Below, one piece after another: positions 35,461 to 47,599 of a stretch of DNA of 64,000 nt. Location of the stretch: assembly GCF_003597395.2 (NCBI RefSeq), contig NC_133773.1, positions 61,491,373 through 61,555,372 of the forward strand. The letters are read 5' to 3'. Every line of letters begins with the position of its first letter. Positions within the stretch are counted from its first letter, which is position 1. This DNA is from Chelonoidis abingdonii (Eukaryota > Chordata > Testudines > Testudinidae). Both the position numbers and the translations under genes were made by a program. Below the pieces are notes generated by a model. It was not told the DNA's origin. It saw only the letters and a program-made list of their open reading frames with translations, and did no database searches.

Positions 35461-37779
35461 TCAGTGTATTTTGATGACACATTGCTATAACTTTGCGCAC
35501 GTATCTCTTCCCTGTCCAACTTACTAACAAGCGCTATCTAGTTATGTCAAGTTACAAGGTGACTATCAAAGTCTGTGCTCTCTACTCAAAGATAAGAACA
35601 TATCAGTAGTGTTTATTCTTAATGTCATGAACAAAAAATGCCAGTATTTGGGGACCATCACCATAGCAAGCCTAGCATGACATTTTTGCTGTGAGCTGAA
35701 AAAACATGATAAATAGAACTGTTTAGGTGTTTGCCGTTAGAAATAAATCACTAGTAATAATCTGGAAATAGATTAATTTAGTTTATTTTAAAAAGAGACC
35801 ATGGTTATGCAAATGTATCACCATATACTAAAAACTGTGATTCTATCATTTCAGCAGTATTATTTTAACCAATGCGATATATTTCAAAAGTTCTTTCAAG
35901 AAACATTATTTATCAGTACATCTTTGGGAACAGTATTAAAAGTTCTATAGCAGCAGCTAACAGGTGCATAATTTACATTTATTGTTTATCTTACAAAAAT
36001 AGTTCCTAGCTGTTTCTGGAGGAGAGGAGATAAAGTTTCTTTAAAAAGATTTCTTAAATGCAAAGACAGCAATTTTAAAACCAAAAGCATTTTAAGGTTT
36101 GAAGGCCACTCATCAAAAGAATGTACTCAAGACAAGTTTTGGATCCAAAGCATTCTCTTCCCCTTTAATTTAAAGGAAAGCCATGTGTGTGCTATATTCT
36201 TGTAATTCATACAAAAAACCACTTTGCTAAGCATACTAAAAATGGATAATTAAGAACTTTTATTTTTCTGCTCCATTAACAAGTATTTATGTTCACTAGT
36301 ATGTGTATTTATATAGAGATATAGAGAGAGCTATACAGAAATGTATATCCAAAGTAAAATTTAAAGCCAGTTTCCATCTTACTTTAATAATGCTTTTAAT
36401 ATTAAGTTACTTATTAAATTAATCTAATTGTTCATGTTTTCACAATGTAGTTCTTATGGTACTAGAATGATATTGAAGCAGGATCTAAAACTTTACAAAA
36501 GTTTGTAATCTTTGGCTACCATAACAGCTGGTATTGCAAATATCGTTCAGACAGATAGCTGGTAAAAGAATGCTACCTCTAAATCCATATGGGCAGTTCC
36601 TCACCTGATGCAAATTGCCATAGCTCCACTGAAGTCAAGATTCTACCTGAGAATCTGTCTCATATTTTCCATATCACTTCCAGTTTATTACATATTTTTA
36701 TATCAACATACATATAGACACATACACACATTTACTGTCCACCATGTGAACTTTCAGAGTGCTAGGCCTAGTTTTAGCAGCCACACTATTTCTGCAGCCT
36801 AAAGGAAATTCCCATCACTCACTCCGTTCTGTCGTGGGCACTATGATTAACATGTATAACACATCACCATTTTTAGTGCAATTTTGAAAATACTGGAAAT
36901 ATAATGTGCTTATTTATGCCATGTTCATCATTATAATGCCACGCAATTGTAAACTTGTGGTTAAAATGTTTTTGCACACTTGTTTTTTCCTGCTGAAGTT
37001 AACAATTTTACTGTTTAAAATAGCGTTGTTTCTATTTTATATTTGTAACTGCTGAACTCAGCCACTCCCAAATATTTTGCTTAATGTTTAATAAATTCTT
37101 GTATTTTAACTTCAGAAAGTGATCTCTGATCCCTAATCTTAACAGAGTTTAGGTACACAAAAATACACTGAATCATACCATCTTTCTCCAAAGTAATACC
37201 CTAGACAGAAAACATTTGATGATCTATGTCTTTCTAAAGGCACAATTACACTGAAAAATAAACCCTGAAAAATATTATATTAGTTAAGGAACATTTGAAT
37301 CACTGCACTCTATACTTTACCTTAAAAACCATCATCTTGCTGATCTTAGCAATTAATTGTTTACTGTACACATCCTACTAATGTTTTCAGGTTGAGATGA
37401 CTGTATGATAACCTAAACTTTAGCACACTAATCTACAATTCAAGTTACCTTTTAATGTAGCTGTTTCCCACTTCAAAATTCATGCAGGAATTTCCCATTG
37501 GTAAGTGTAATGTGATACAGGCAACTTTTTCACTGATCACTAGTGCAGCCCAGGCACAATATAAAGAAAAGTTAAACACAGAAATAATTGTTTTCACTTC
37601 TTAAGCTCTCTCTTACTTACAAAATAGGTGTCCTACAGGAGGCATTAAGTATTCACAAAAATGTTTGCTTATTCCTGAACAATAATGGGTAAATATATTA
37701 GCAACACATTCTGAAAGTTTTTGACTGAAAAGGACTAAATATAAACTAGCATCAACCACAGGAGTATATTTTGTACTTA
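35461..37779. other. Repeat-poor AT-rich DNA
   Basis: No gene or mobile element recognised. This and the next spacer form the longest nearly repeat-free part of the window. Confidence 0.5.
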
Positions 37780-37781
37780 TA

Positions 37782-37968
37782 TACCTCTACCCCGATTTAA
37801 CGCTGTCCTCAGGAGCCAAAAAATCTTACCACGTTATAGGTGAAACCGCGTTATATCGAACTTGCTTTGATCCACCGGAGCGCGCAGCTCCGCCCCCCCA
37901 GAGCACTGCTTTACCACATTATATCCAAATTCATGCTATATCGGGTCGCATTGTATCGGGTAGAGGTG
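37782..37968. mobile_element. Tc1/mariner-like MITE, TA duplication
   Basis: The left end tacctctaccccgatttaac and the right end ttgtatcgggtagaggtg are inverted repeats, flanked by TA on each side (37780-37781 and 37969-37970). The interior has mirrored acgttatag / cattatatc words and a short GC-rich centre. TA duplication and size fit a Tc1/mariner or pogo-type MITE. Confidence 0.85.
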
Positions 37969-37970
37969 TA

Positions 37971-40900
37971 CTTACTATTCATAAATGTACCTTGCAAATG
38001 AATGCTACCTTGTAAATCTTAGCGAAATAAAAGCTTAACAAAATATGTTCAGTTTCAGGATAAGATAGGCTGGTCCAAAGGCTAGAACCAATTATGAGTC
38101 CCAATTTCACCCATCAGAGAGTTTATAATGACTTTTGTACAATAAAATCCTTAGCTTGACCTGAAGTTTAGCAGTTGAGTTTGTTTGTTTTCTAACCAGA
38201 GCCAGCATTTTGCTTCCTACTCACCCATTAATGTCCTAAGTAGATAAAATGTTCAAGAGAATTGCTGTCTTTGTACTTTCCTCGAACACTGAGTGAAATT
38301 AGTTTTGCTATGATCCAAGTTCTCAAGAAATGAGTAAAGCACATTAACAAAAATGTGCATTAAATAGCTGCCAGAAAAAGGCTAGGAGTATATTCAATAT
38401 ATTAAGATGACTTCTGATTTTATATACAGAAGATTTCTCTAAATTGTGAAAAGTCATCTGAAATTTTAAAAAATCTATCAGTTTCCAATGTTTCTATTGT
38501 ATAAGATCATTGGGGAAGAATACTGTTAAAAGTAGTTTTTATTTTGACACAAATAAGAGATACTGCATCTTTAAGAGTCCAGCAGTTTCAAAGCAACTCC
38601 AGACTGCAATCATAACATCCATTAGAGTGCTCCAGGTTTCAGAGCAAGCAAGCAAGTGGTTGTCATTGTAGCCAGTAAATCACCTGATCCTATTACAAAA
38701 TCAATTACTGCAGCACATTTCTATTGCTACATAACCTGATGATAGCAAAATGATATTGGATAGCTACTGCAAGGTCAAGAAAACTGCTAGGAACATCTCA
38801 AATTTGTCTTTTCATGTAGGTCCAAATTATAATGCATCTATTTTATGGTATATTTTAGATTTTAAATAAATATGTATAGTTACCTTCTTTGGCTGACTGG
38901 GACATTTGATGGATAGTCTCTGTAACTGGTCTGATGTATGGCTGCAAGATAGAAGATCAGAGCAGCAGGTCGAACGGCCCAGCCTCTTCATTAAAGAAGA
39001 AATAATGCTGCAGCCACATCCACACATTGACTTGCTCATCAGATGACTTTATTCCTTAAGAAACCAGAACTGGTACATTCCCATATATACTCAAAATTGG
39101 CTGACTGCCTCATTCTGCAGTTCCCTGGCTGAAATTAACATTGATAAACAGAAGAAAAACAAAACAAAAACAGGTGTTCCTCTCCAAAAAGGCCAGCCAC
39201 AGTCCCATCACCTAGCAAAATTCAGTATTAAAAAAAAAAAACTTCCCAGACTATGGTTTTACAAGGTAAGATGTTTTAAGGGTCTTAACTGGTTTACAAA
39301 GGAAAGAAAGGTATCTAACAGAGGAATAAATTTGAGGTGTCAGACACCCTAAATTGCACACTCACTACAGCTTCTGTCCTCCTCCATCACTTCAAGTCCA
39401 TTTACCTACTCTACCAGCTCAGCCCATCCAACCTGTTCTCTCTCTAAGTGCACACTATTCTAATAGCCAACAGAAAAGAGCCACACCCCTCAACATCACC
39501 CATGCACTCTATTCAAGAACAGCTCAATACCTGGAAAAGAACTGCTGCTGCATTGCTTAGAGCAACAACAGGGAACAGATTACTGGATGGAGCCTGACCT
39601 GCCAATCAAAGCAGCTGACCTTTTATGACTCTAGTGTTCAAGAGGGACCTGTCACTTACATGGAAGAAGAATGACAGATTTGTCTTCCTGTTATACTCTA
39701 CAATAGATTTTCTACAATATATATTTTAAAATCTTATTCTAAATTGAAAATGCATATGCAACAAAAAGATTGCACTGGAGCATACAAATCTCTGAAGAGA
39801 AATAGAATTGCTGCTACCGAGCTGTGAATTACTATAACATTTAAGAAAAAACAAATACAAATTTAAACTAAAGAAGAACTAAGCAATAAAGGAATTTAAG
39901 CTGAAACATAACCCTGCGCTTATCAATTCTCCAAGAGAAGCAATAGAGTTATCTAGGATAAGCAGCTTTGAAAAAAAGTTAGACAAGTCTTTGGCTCAGA
40001 AGAAGAGTTATACAGAAAGGCAAACCTAATTCAAAAGAGAAGTCAGATCAAGATAGGCTTCCTAGCCTGTTTCAAAGAAAATTTATGTTCTGAAACAAAA
40101 ATATGATTTCTCAGTAATAGTATCTGCCTAATTTCATTATATAATTCAATCTCTCAGAAAACTTGACAGTGTTTCTCGTAGTACTAAATCAACGAACCAT
40201 ATACTGCTTTTTCCTTTCCATGTGCTAAAACAACATGCCAGTATTACAAATATTATAAAAAGCTCATTTTAACTGGCTTACTGAAGTAAGCAATACAGTT
40301 TCTGAAGTAGAAGGGCTCACCTTAACGCAAATGCTTAAAATCATTACTTGATAATGTGACTTGAAATAACTGTCACTTGCATTTATAGAGCTATCAGTGC
40401 TTGTCTAATTGAATAGCAGCCTCTTTATCAAAAGGTTAAAAAAAATACAGATGGCATGAAAGCAGCTTAAACATATATATTCAAAAAAAACTTCTTGTTT
40501 TCATACTGCATTGAAAGCTTAATTCTCTCTTGCTCTCTCCTGCTCCCTCTGCTTCCTTCCCTCCCCTTCCTAGGTTTAAAGCTGAACTGAGCTAGTATTG
40601 CCTCTCCCTTTCACCTTGCTCTGCCCTTTTGATATTTATGTTTCTATTCAATCAATTTCCAGTAATATCTAAATATAAGCATGCACTGCAAATTGAATAA
40701 AGAAAACCTTTTGTAGATAAAGACTATGGATGCAAATAAGCAAAATAATGCAATAACCTTTTACTCGCCTGCTTGAGGTACTGTCTGCTGCATAGAATTT
40801 TAAATCCTCATCTGCAGATGCAATTGAGCTGGTATTGCCAAGGACTTGGCTCTTCCTGTGCTGATTCTACACATCTATTCATTGAAAGAGCACATTATGT

Positions 40901-43390
40901 CAAAAATTTAAAGTAAAATCAGGTGAAATTACTCAGATGGTTTGAAAGGAACCAACATCTAAAAATCAGCTGCTGCTTTGACCAGTCGTCACATTTCAGA
41001 GATATGTCAGACACACTGGTGAAGAAAGTCTTATTGCTGATGCATGCTTACCAGCAATATCCAGGATATGGATGTGCAGAGAGCGAATGAAAAAAAATTA
41101 ATACATAGAACTGAAGTGCAAGGATCACGCTTTGACCATTAATACTTCACATCTTTCATACCACAAAAATCTCTTCTCTCTATATGCTATTGCTTATAAA
41201 GCTAAGAGAGATCTTGTCAAAAAACAAAATCCTTGTTTCAAAGCCTTGCATCTCAGTAGACTGCAGATAAGTTATAATAGAATATTCTAACTCTGTGCAC
41301 AATACCTCTAATAAATGGAAACCTTATTTTGTCTTTGGCAGTACATAATTAAGCATTACAAAATGTTATTTCTAAGCAAAAAAATAGACTAATAAAATAC
41401 TAATGCACTGGGTAAAGATTTTTAGTTTAACATGATTATGAAATACACTAGTACTTCACTGGAATTTGTATTCCTCTTAACAGAAATGAAACACTAGCAG
41501 TAAAGGCTGTTATTCATTATTTATGATTTTTCCCTCCTCATGTCAGTTTCCTTAATGTACTATTGATTCTCAGAATGCATACAGATGGGGCCAGTGACAG
41601 ACAAACCAGATATATATAGAACAACTATCCAGAAAAGACAAAAGGAAGATGGTTTAGGAAGATACTAATATCACTACAGAATTTTGTTTTCAAGGCTACA
41701 GATGGGAAGGACAAAGCAATGCCAATAAAAGTTAATCCTGATACTAATGATATAATTTAGCAGAGAGTGACAACCTTAATTTTTTTTGTACAGAACTGTT
41801 CTTTAAAATTGTTTAAAATGTGAAATCAGATTTTGTTTAACCTGAAAAGCGTCACAGCTATATTAGTTCCTCCTGCATTACTAGAAAACTAGTAAACACT
41901 CCAGTCCCTAACATTGGTAATTTTGCACATACTTTTAACTCCGACAAGGCAAGTTACCACTAAAGTTAAAATTGGTTGCTATGAATTGAGCATAAGATCA
42001 ACCTGACCTTCACTTTCCTGTTGCAAACTCTAATTTATTACGTTATTCTTCAACAGAATCTATAGTAAGGCAAGCAATACTCTCAGAACTATTGATATAT
42101 CACACTTTAAAAGTTTAACAGCCTTAAATATTTCTATTAAATCAGTTAAAAAAATCAAATTTAAAAATTGTTTTAATATTAGAAATTTCAAAAAAAATTC
42201 ATCTTATTCTGCAATAAAAATGCTTTATTGCAAATATCTTATTCTCTAGCAATTTAAGCAACCAATTATAGAATTCTAATATATCTCAAAGCAAAACAGA
42301 GGTGATATCATGCTAAGCTAGAACTGACTCTTCCTTATGTAAAATATAAAGAGGAAAAACAGCTACATATGCACACATACAAGATTTTTTTTAGTTAAGG
42401 AGTCCTGATGAAAAATCTTCAGAAATTTCAGACATAGAATAGGGAGAGGACTCTACACTATGAATAGTTAAAAAAAATTGGTTGAAAAACTACTTATGTA
42501 CGGTACTTGCACACCCTCCGATATCAAATATAGTTCACAAGGATGAGCCTAGAAATAATAAATAAGTTGTGAAGGAGATGAAGACATTGGACAGAAACTG
42601 TTGAATACCATGGGGAAGTGAGGGGGAGGCAATTACCTGAAAAAGAAATTCTCCACAAATCACCATGTAGACAAAGGTTTGGGACCAAGCCACTCTGGTA
42701 TGTAGACACCAGAAGCAGGTTTCTGACTATTCAATTCAGGCAGTGGCAGTACTCCAAGAAGACTGATCCCAAACTCAAAGGCAAGTTTAGACACTTGAGT
42801 TGCTTTTTTATTGGATTCCTGATAAAGTAAACTCTTAGGAAAGGTATAAAAAAATTTTAATTTTTTCTAGGTAGAGATTCATGTCCTCTCAAACATTTAA
42901 TATGTTGCTAATATTTCTCAATAGAAAGTAAAGAGGGAATTCACATCATATATAAAAATTCAGAGCTAGAATGTATTCTAACTTATTTTATGTGGTAATC
43001 TATCAGTTTGGACAAAAAGTTAACAGGCTACACTTAATACAAATGTTTTGCTATCTTCTAGATAGAAACAGAAGAGAAATAACCTAACGAAAGTTCACAG
43101 AACAGAAAAAAGAAGCTCCTGCTGATGACAACCAAGTCTTAAGGAGATTCTTTTTAGAAGGGGGCGTAAGATCCCAGAGAACCATGGATTATCAAGTGAC
43201 TTGTCTAGCTCAGCTTCCAGACATACTCAGGTCGGCCTCCTGGGTAAAAAACAAATTCAATATCTGCAATATACCCACCCACAAATTGTACAGAATATCT
43301 GCTTCTTGACCAGCCACTGCTCCGCAAATCAATTAATCTGCTTGAACATAACTTGCCTGCCAAATGGATAGTTGCTCCAACTATCAAACA
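37971..43390. other. Repeat-poor AT-rich DNA with one exon candidate
   Basis: No mobile element recognised over 5.4 kb. A polypyrimidine run ending in AG (40520-40573) resembles a splice acceptor, but no open frame follows. Frames such as 39354-39560 and 42618-42830 have no recognised domain. Confidence 0.45.
38884..39039 (-). CDS. Candidate first coding exon, 52 codons, unrecognised
   Basis: A minus-strand ATG at 39039 opens 52 codons that end exactly in phase 0 at AAGAAG followed by GTAACT, a reasonable splice donor. The peptide is Cys- and Ser-rich near its start (MSKSMCGCGCSIISSLMKRL), a composition seen in palmitoylated N-termini, then basic and polar (QRLSIKCPSQPKK). It lies in repeat-free DNA. 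I do not recognise the protein, and a frame this long is not rare by chance. There is no visible promoter and no second exon in the window that I can pair with it. Confidence 0.22.
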
Positions 43391-43744
43391 AAAGCCAAAT
43401 TTTCAATGAGCCTTCCTAAGTGCCTCCCCGAGCACCACAGAATCAGTCAGCCTACCAAAGTCAACATAGTGGAAGTGTTTGATCTGTGTTGACTCTAACA
43501 GCCCTCCAGCAGCTGTCCCACAAGTCTCCTATCCTGGCAACAGTGGCCACTTGTCACAATTTTGAACCCCACTGCCTATGGAACACAGACACTGGAAGCC
43601 CACACATACACCCCTAAAACTCTTGTTTTCTAAATACCTGATTGCCCAGCTAGGCGCATACAGCTAACAGCTCACCTTTATTGTGTGCATCCAACCAACC
43701 GTCAAACTGACCATGCTGGGTCCATGCACACAGAGAGCTAATAG

Positions 43745-44065
43745 ACATGCTCCTGCCTGCAGCAGGCAAGAAGTGTTGGATCCCCTTGACCTGTGGGGAG
43801 AACAAGTTGTGCAAGCACAGCCATAGAACAACCACAGAAATGTCAAAATCTATAATCAGATTTCTGTGGGATGCTCGACAAGAGGTATGACAGGGATCAC
43901 CATCAGTGCCATGTGAAGTGAAGGAACTATGGCAAGCATACCAGAAGGTGAGGGAGGCACAGAATCTGCTGCTGTCCCACAGACCTGTTCCTTTTATAAC
44001 AAACTGCATGCCATACTTGGCAGTGGCCCCACCTGACAGTGGGTGCCGGCGGGGCACCAGGAGCC
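43745..44065 (+). pseudogene. Myb/SANT-like DNA-binding domain, broken
   Basis: In PIF/Harbinger elements a Myb/SANT-like partner protein escorts the transposase to the element ends. Here the domain is spread over several frames. LDLWGEQVVQAQP precedes a stop; NNHRNVKIYNQIS follows; then RDHHQCHVK; a one-base loss; VKELWQAYQKVREA (43909-43956); and FYNKLHAILGSGPT (about 43996-44037). The order matches the Myb/SANT fold used by these elements. At least one stop and two frameshifts make it non-functional. Confidence 0.75.
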
Positions 44066-44961
44066 CATGGCAGAGACCCCTGCCCTGAACAGAAGGGAGA
44101 GAGGAGGGATGATGCGGTGGTGAGGGGACTCAAACCATGCCGTGTGCCAGAAGTTATTTGAAAATTCTCAAGTCAGGGAAACTCCCGTGATCCCGCAGAT
44201 TAAGGAGAGGAAAACATGGGTAGGTTCGAACAAAAATTATTGCTTGTACTAAGCTTTTCCTCTTTTTGTTGCCTGAAACCTCATTGCCCTTGTTCCCTCC
44301 TTCCCACTATGCCCTACTTTTGCCATATAAAAATGGGGCCCAGACTGTTCTCAACTTTTGAGAAAAAAGGCATTGACTTTTCATTGATACTTTACTGGTA
44401 TAATATTAGAAAATATAGACTTAGGAAATACATTCTAAAAAACAGTATGGCAGTCTGATTACACAGTCCACCTCAAAGCAGTATCGTGTGCTTTGGCAAA
44501 GGTAAAAGAAACTAGAGGTAAAGTCTGTATCTGCTTTTGAATTGCTTGGTTTGCTGCGTGAGACAGTGAGGAACAGGGAGGATATGGAGTACTTTTTTTT
44601 TTTTTTTTTTTAAATCTAAATAGGGATGGACCCTTTTGTCTTCTTCAGAGACATCCATGAACGTTTCTGGAAATACTCTGCGACCCTCTCCCAAACGTTT
44701 CTAAGGGTAGCAGCCTAGTTGCTCCCCACGTGACAGGAAATTTGCCCACACCAGTCTCGGATGAGCTCAGCTGGGACCATTGCAGTAGGCGGGCTGCTTC
44801 GGGATGACAACAGCAGCTCAATGTTCTGTCCCTGTCACCCTCAGGAGTGAGGTATCAGCCAACATCACCACCACATGTGAAAATACTGTAATATTCATTG
44901 GACTTTCACGGAACAAATCACTCCCTCATCCTTCTTTCCAGTAGGCTAGGCCATATTCACC
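44066..44961 (+). other. Harbinger internal or intronic sequence
   Basis: Lies between the Myb-like domain and its C-terminal block. It includes a T-run (44591-44611) and catccatgaacgtttctgga, which I associate with this element. No domain seen. Confidence 0.45.
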
Positions 44962-45045
44962 ACAGAATCATAGGACTGGAAGGAACCTCGAAAGACCATC
45001 TAGTCCAGTCCCCTGCACTCATGGCAGGACTAAGTATTAAGCATG
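44962..45045 (-). mobile_element. CR1 3'-end scrap
   Basis: cagaatcataggactggaag, gaccatctagtccagtcccc and catggcaggactaagtatta are the CR1 3' end in minus orientation, cut after about 85 bases. Confidence 0.8.
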
Positions 45046-45303
45046 GTTTAAGCTGTAAAGTCATGCTGTACCACGAGACTCCAAAGCAAAAGTGACAATT
45101 AGCACTTCTTTTTGAAGGTTTTAATGTGAATAATACAAGGGAATTTTGAGACTTACTTCTCCCTTTCTGTTGCGTACATCTGTAGCGAGGAGGCCTCACT
45201 CCTCGCCGGGCCTAAGAGAGACAAGTCAGAACAGGTGTGGCAGTGGGCAGAGCCACTGCCACCTGTCCCTGCCCCCCCGAAGTCAAGGGGCGGGACAGGA
45301 AGC

Positions 45304-45310
45304 ATAAAAG
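45304..45310 (+). promoter_or_regulatory. TATA-like box of the solo LTR
   Basis: ataaaag lies about 124 bp into the LTR, between a GC-rich upstream segment and a C-rich downstream segment. Fits an LTR core promoter by position and sequence. Confidence 0.5.
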
Positions 45311-45389
45311 CCCAGCCCCGGCGCTCAGTTGACAGGAGGCTGCCCAAGAGGACAGACGCTGGTGCCGGAGCTACAGCCGGGCCCAGCCT

Positions 45390-45600
45390 GCCCCGTGCTC
45401 GGTACCCGGAGGAGCACTGGCCTGACCTACCCCGTGCTCGGTACCCGGAGGAGTGCTGGCCTGACCCTTCCGACGCCCGGCATCTAGAGGAGCTGCCTGA
45501 GCTTCCCGACACCTAGAGGAGCTGCCTGAGCTTCCCCACGCCCGGTACGCAGAGGAGTGGCCTGGACTTCCCGACGCCCGGTGCCCTGAGGAACCCATGG
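45390..45600 (+). repeat. Degenerate 30-40 bp tandem repeat in the LTR
   Basis: About six units of the form cg.cccgg.a(c)ccgaggagctgcctgagc. gtgctcggtacccggaggag appears twice (45397 and 45432), then shorter catctagaggagctgcctga variants. Confidence 0.75.
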
Positions 45601-45884
45601 TCTGGGACCCACCGGACGGTGCCGGTGGCTGGCAGGTGCCCAGTGAGGGGGAGATTGGAAGTGGCCCGGGGGTAGCCGACCCCAGTCAGGCTGTAGACAT
45701 ACCTGAGCCTATGTCAGTGTGTTGCAGCCAGGACCCCCACTGACTGCAGCGAATCCTTGCCACTGCTAGGGCCCCGGGCTGGGACGCAGTGGAGTGGGAG
45801 GGCCTGAGTCCTCCCTGCCATCCTTCCAAGGGTGGCAGACTCCCCCTCCCCCCTGGGCCAAGGAGACCTTTTGTACCGGTTACC

Positions 45885-46060
45885 TTGCTGCTCAGCCCAG
45901 CCTGAGGGCCTGAGCCTATTAACTCTGGGAAGCCAGACTATTGCTGCTCAGCCCGGCCTGAGGGCCTGAGCCTATTAACTCTGGGAAGCCAGACTATTAC
46001 CGCTCAGCCCTCCCTGAGGGCCTGAGCCTATTAACCCGGGAAAGCCCGACTACTGCTGTT
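45885..46060 (+). repeat. 56-bp tandem repeat in the LTR, three copies
   Basis: Units begin ttgctgctcagccc at 45885 and 45941 (56 bp apart) and ttaccgctcagccc at 45997 (56 bp), each with gagggcctgagcctattaac. A partial fourth unit starts near 46051. The first two are almost identical, so duplication was recent relative to the LTR. Confidence 0.9.
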
Positions 46061-46255
46061 CAGCCTTGCAGAGGAAGGCCCGAATTCCCCAGCGACTTGG
46101 CTTTGTTGTCTCAGCCCTGAAGCCAAGGGATCGGGCCGACAGCGTGGGGCGAGCGGGTGTGGCTCCCCTCTGCCCCTCAGGGAGGGTTGAGCCCCGGTCC
46201 CACCCCTCTACAACATCTAATCCTGTAACTAACAATAGCCGATGGTTCAGGGTCA

Positions 46256-46531
46256 GTGAGGGATTCCCAATCCACATCTACTGAAAATATGACCTTCATC
46301 AGGAGAAAACAGAAGAGGACTCCGGAAGATGTGCTGAGCAACCTCCTCCAATCCTCTACAGCATTGGATTCTGAAAACAGAGTTTGGAGGACTGTGACCA
46401 TAGAGCAGGACCCAGAATGGAGGAATCAGTTGCTGCAGCTGAGGAAGAAGGACCAAGAGATGCAACAGGAAATGCTAGTTGAAGGACACCAGGTGGGGAG
46501 GGCTCTGAATTACTACAGAGAATTCTTTTGA
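46256..46531 (+). pseudogene. Harbinger Myb-like protein, C-terminal block 1
   Basis: A plus-strand frame of 91 residues. FIRRKQKRTPEDVLSNLLQS and then a charged helix (WRNQLLQLRKKDQEMQQEML) match the basic and coiled-coil tail of Harbinger Myb/SANT-like proteins. The open frame ends where a CR1 3' fragment begins, and the tail resumes beyond it. Confidence 0.65.
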
Positions 46532-46535
46532 AGGT

Positions 46536-46872
46536 GTCTGGCTGGTGGGTTTTGCCCACAGTCAGGGTCTGACTGATCACAATATTTGTGGTCAGGAAGG
46601 AATTTTCCACCCTCGTCAGATTGGCAGAGACTGTAGGGGTTTTTTGCCTTCCTCTGCAGCATGGGGCACGGATCACTTGTAGGTTTAAACTGGTGTAAAT
46701 AGTGGATTATCTGTAACTTGAAGTCTTTCAGTCATGATGTGAGGACTCAGTAACTCAGACAGAGGGTAGGAATCTATTACAGGAGTGGGCGGGTGAGATT
46801 CTGTGGCCTGCAATGTGCAGGTGGTCAGACAAGACGATCATGATGGTCCCTTCTGACCTTTAAGTCTATGAG
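46536..46872 (+). mobile_element. CR1 3' UTR fragment
   Basis: gtgtctggctggtgggtttt, cttcctctgcagcatggggc, agtaactcagacagagggta and the end ggtcccttctgacctttaag form a continuous CR1 3' UTR. It divides the C-terminal Myb-like coding block of the Harbinger element. Confidence 0.85.
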
Positions 46873-47060
46873 TTTGACATTGTGGGTCTGCTCCGGCTAC
46901 AAACAAATGTTGCAGGATATTGTTGACCTACATGCCCAAAGAACACTGACTCCGCAGCCTTTACAATCCTTGGAAAACTCCATGGTCAGGATACCCTATG
47001 CCCTGCCCCTATCCCTCCTCTCCCAAACACAACAGCTGGTATTATGGTGTGCACTCATAC
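46868..47060 (+). pseudogene. Harbinger Myb-like protein, C-terminal block 2
   Basis: KQMLQDIVDLHAQRTLTPQP and LQSLENSM follow directly after the CR1 fragment and continue the glutamine- and leucine-rich tail of block 1. The frame drifts out of the protein soon after. Interpretation as the same gene depends on the continuity across the insertion. Confidence 0.55.
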
Positions 47061-47560
47061 CCCTACCACTCTATGTTGGTAATAAACATGGAGAAATCAC
47101 AGAATCAGACACTACTTCTTTCATCTCATTTTGGATTTGGGCTTTCAAGTATCTTTTACACTGTTGCTAGACTGTTTTAACTTTTTGGCACTCTATTGCT
47201 GTTGACTGTTTCTTTGCACATCACATGCTATTTTTTGAAAATGTTGCATCTCTATTCTGTAGAGCAAACATTACAGAACTTATAGCAGCAGCCCATAAAG
47301 AACACACATTCAAATATTTAGACATAGCATTACAGACATTGGGGGGGGGAGGGGCAATGCCGCGCCTCGCCCCCCGCCCCATTAAAGAATGTACACCGAG
47401 CATTATGGAATTCATAACAGCATGTAACAACCCGCCCAGCCCCCATTAAACAGACTACACCAAGCATTAGATTTCAAAAGTCTGAGGCAGTAACCCACCC
47501 TTGAACATCAGACAACACTAACGTACCTGAGAGTTAAAATGTTTTTTTAAGGTCTCCCTC
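47061..47560. other. Harbinger interior between convergent ORFs
   Basis: Includes a G-run (47341-47350) and two related words, cattaaagaatgtacaccg (47380) and cattaaacagactacacc (47445), i.e. a small internal duplication. No coding seen. Confidence 0.5.
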
Positions 47561-47599
47561 AGCCATAGACGTTCAAAGTGAGTTCTTCCAAAAGACCAT

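Larger units (their letters stand above)
45181..46212 (+). mobile_element. Solo LTR with perfect 5-bp target duplication
   Basis: The 1032-bp unit starts TGTAGCGAGG and ends CCTCTACA. It is flanked on both sides by acatc (45176-45180 and 46213-46217), a textbook LTR-element duplication. A TATA-like ataaaag (45304-45310) sits in a GC-rich promoter-like region. No internal or coding region remains, so it is a recombined solo LTR. It carries two internal tandem arrays. The superfamily (Ty3/Gypsy or endogenous retrovirus) cannot be decided without internal sequence. It lies within the Harbinger element. Confidence 0.92.

Noticed and set aside
40520..40573. Polypyrimidine tract ending in AG as splice acceptor
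   Set aside because: No open frame or donor follows at exon distance; such tracts are common by chance.
45153..45598. Ser/Gly-rich frames of 75-119 codons
   Set aside because: They follow the tandem arrays of the solo LTR, with opposite-strand frames equally open.
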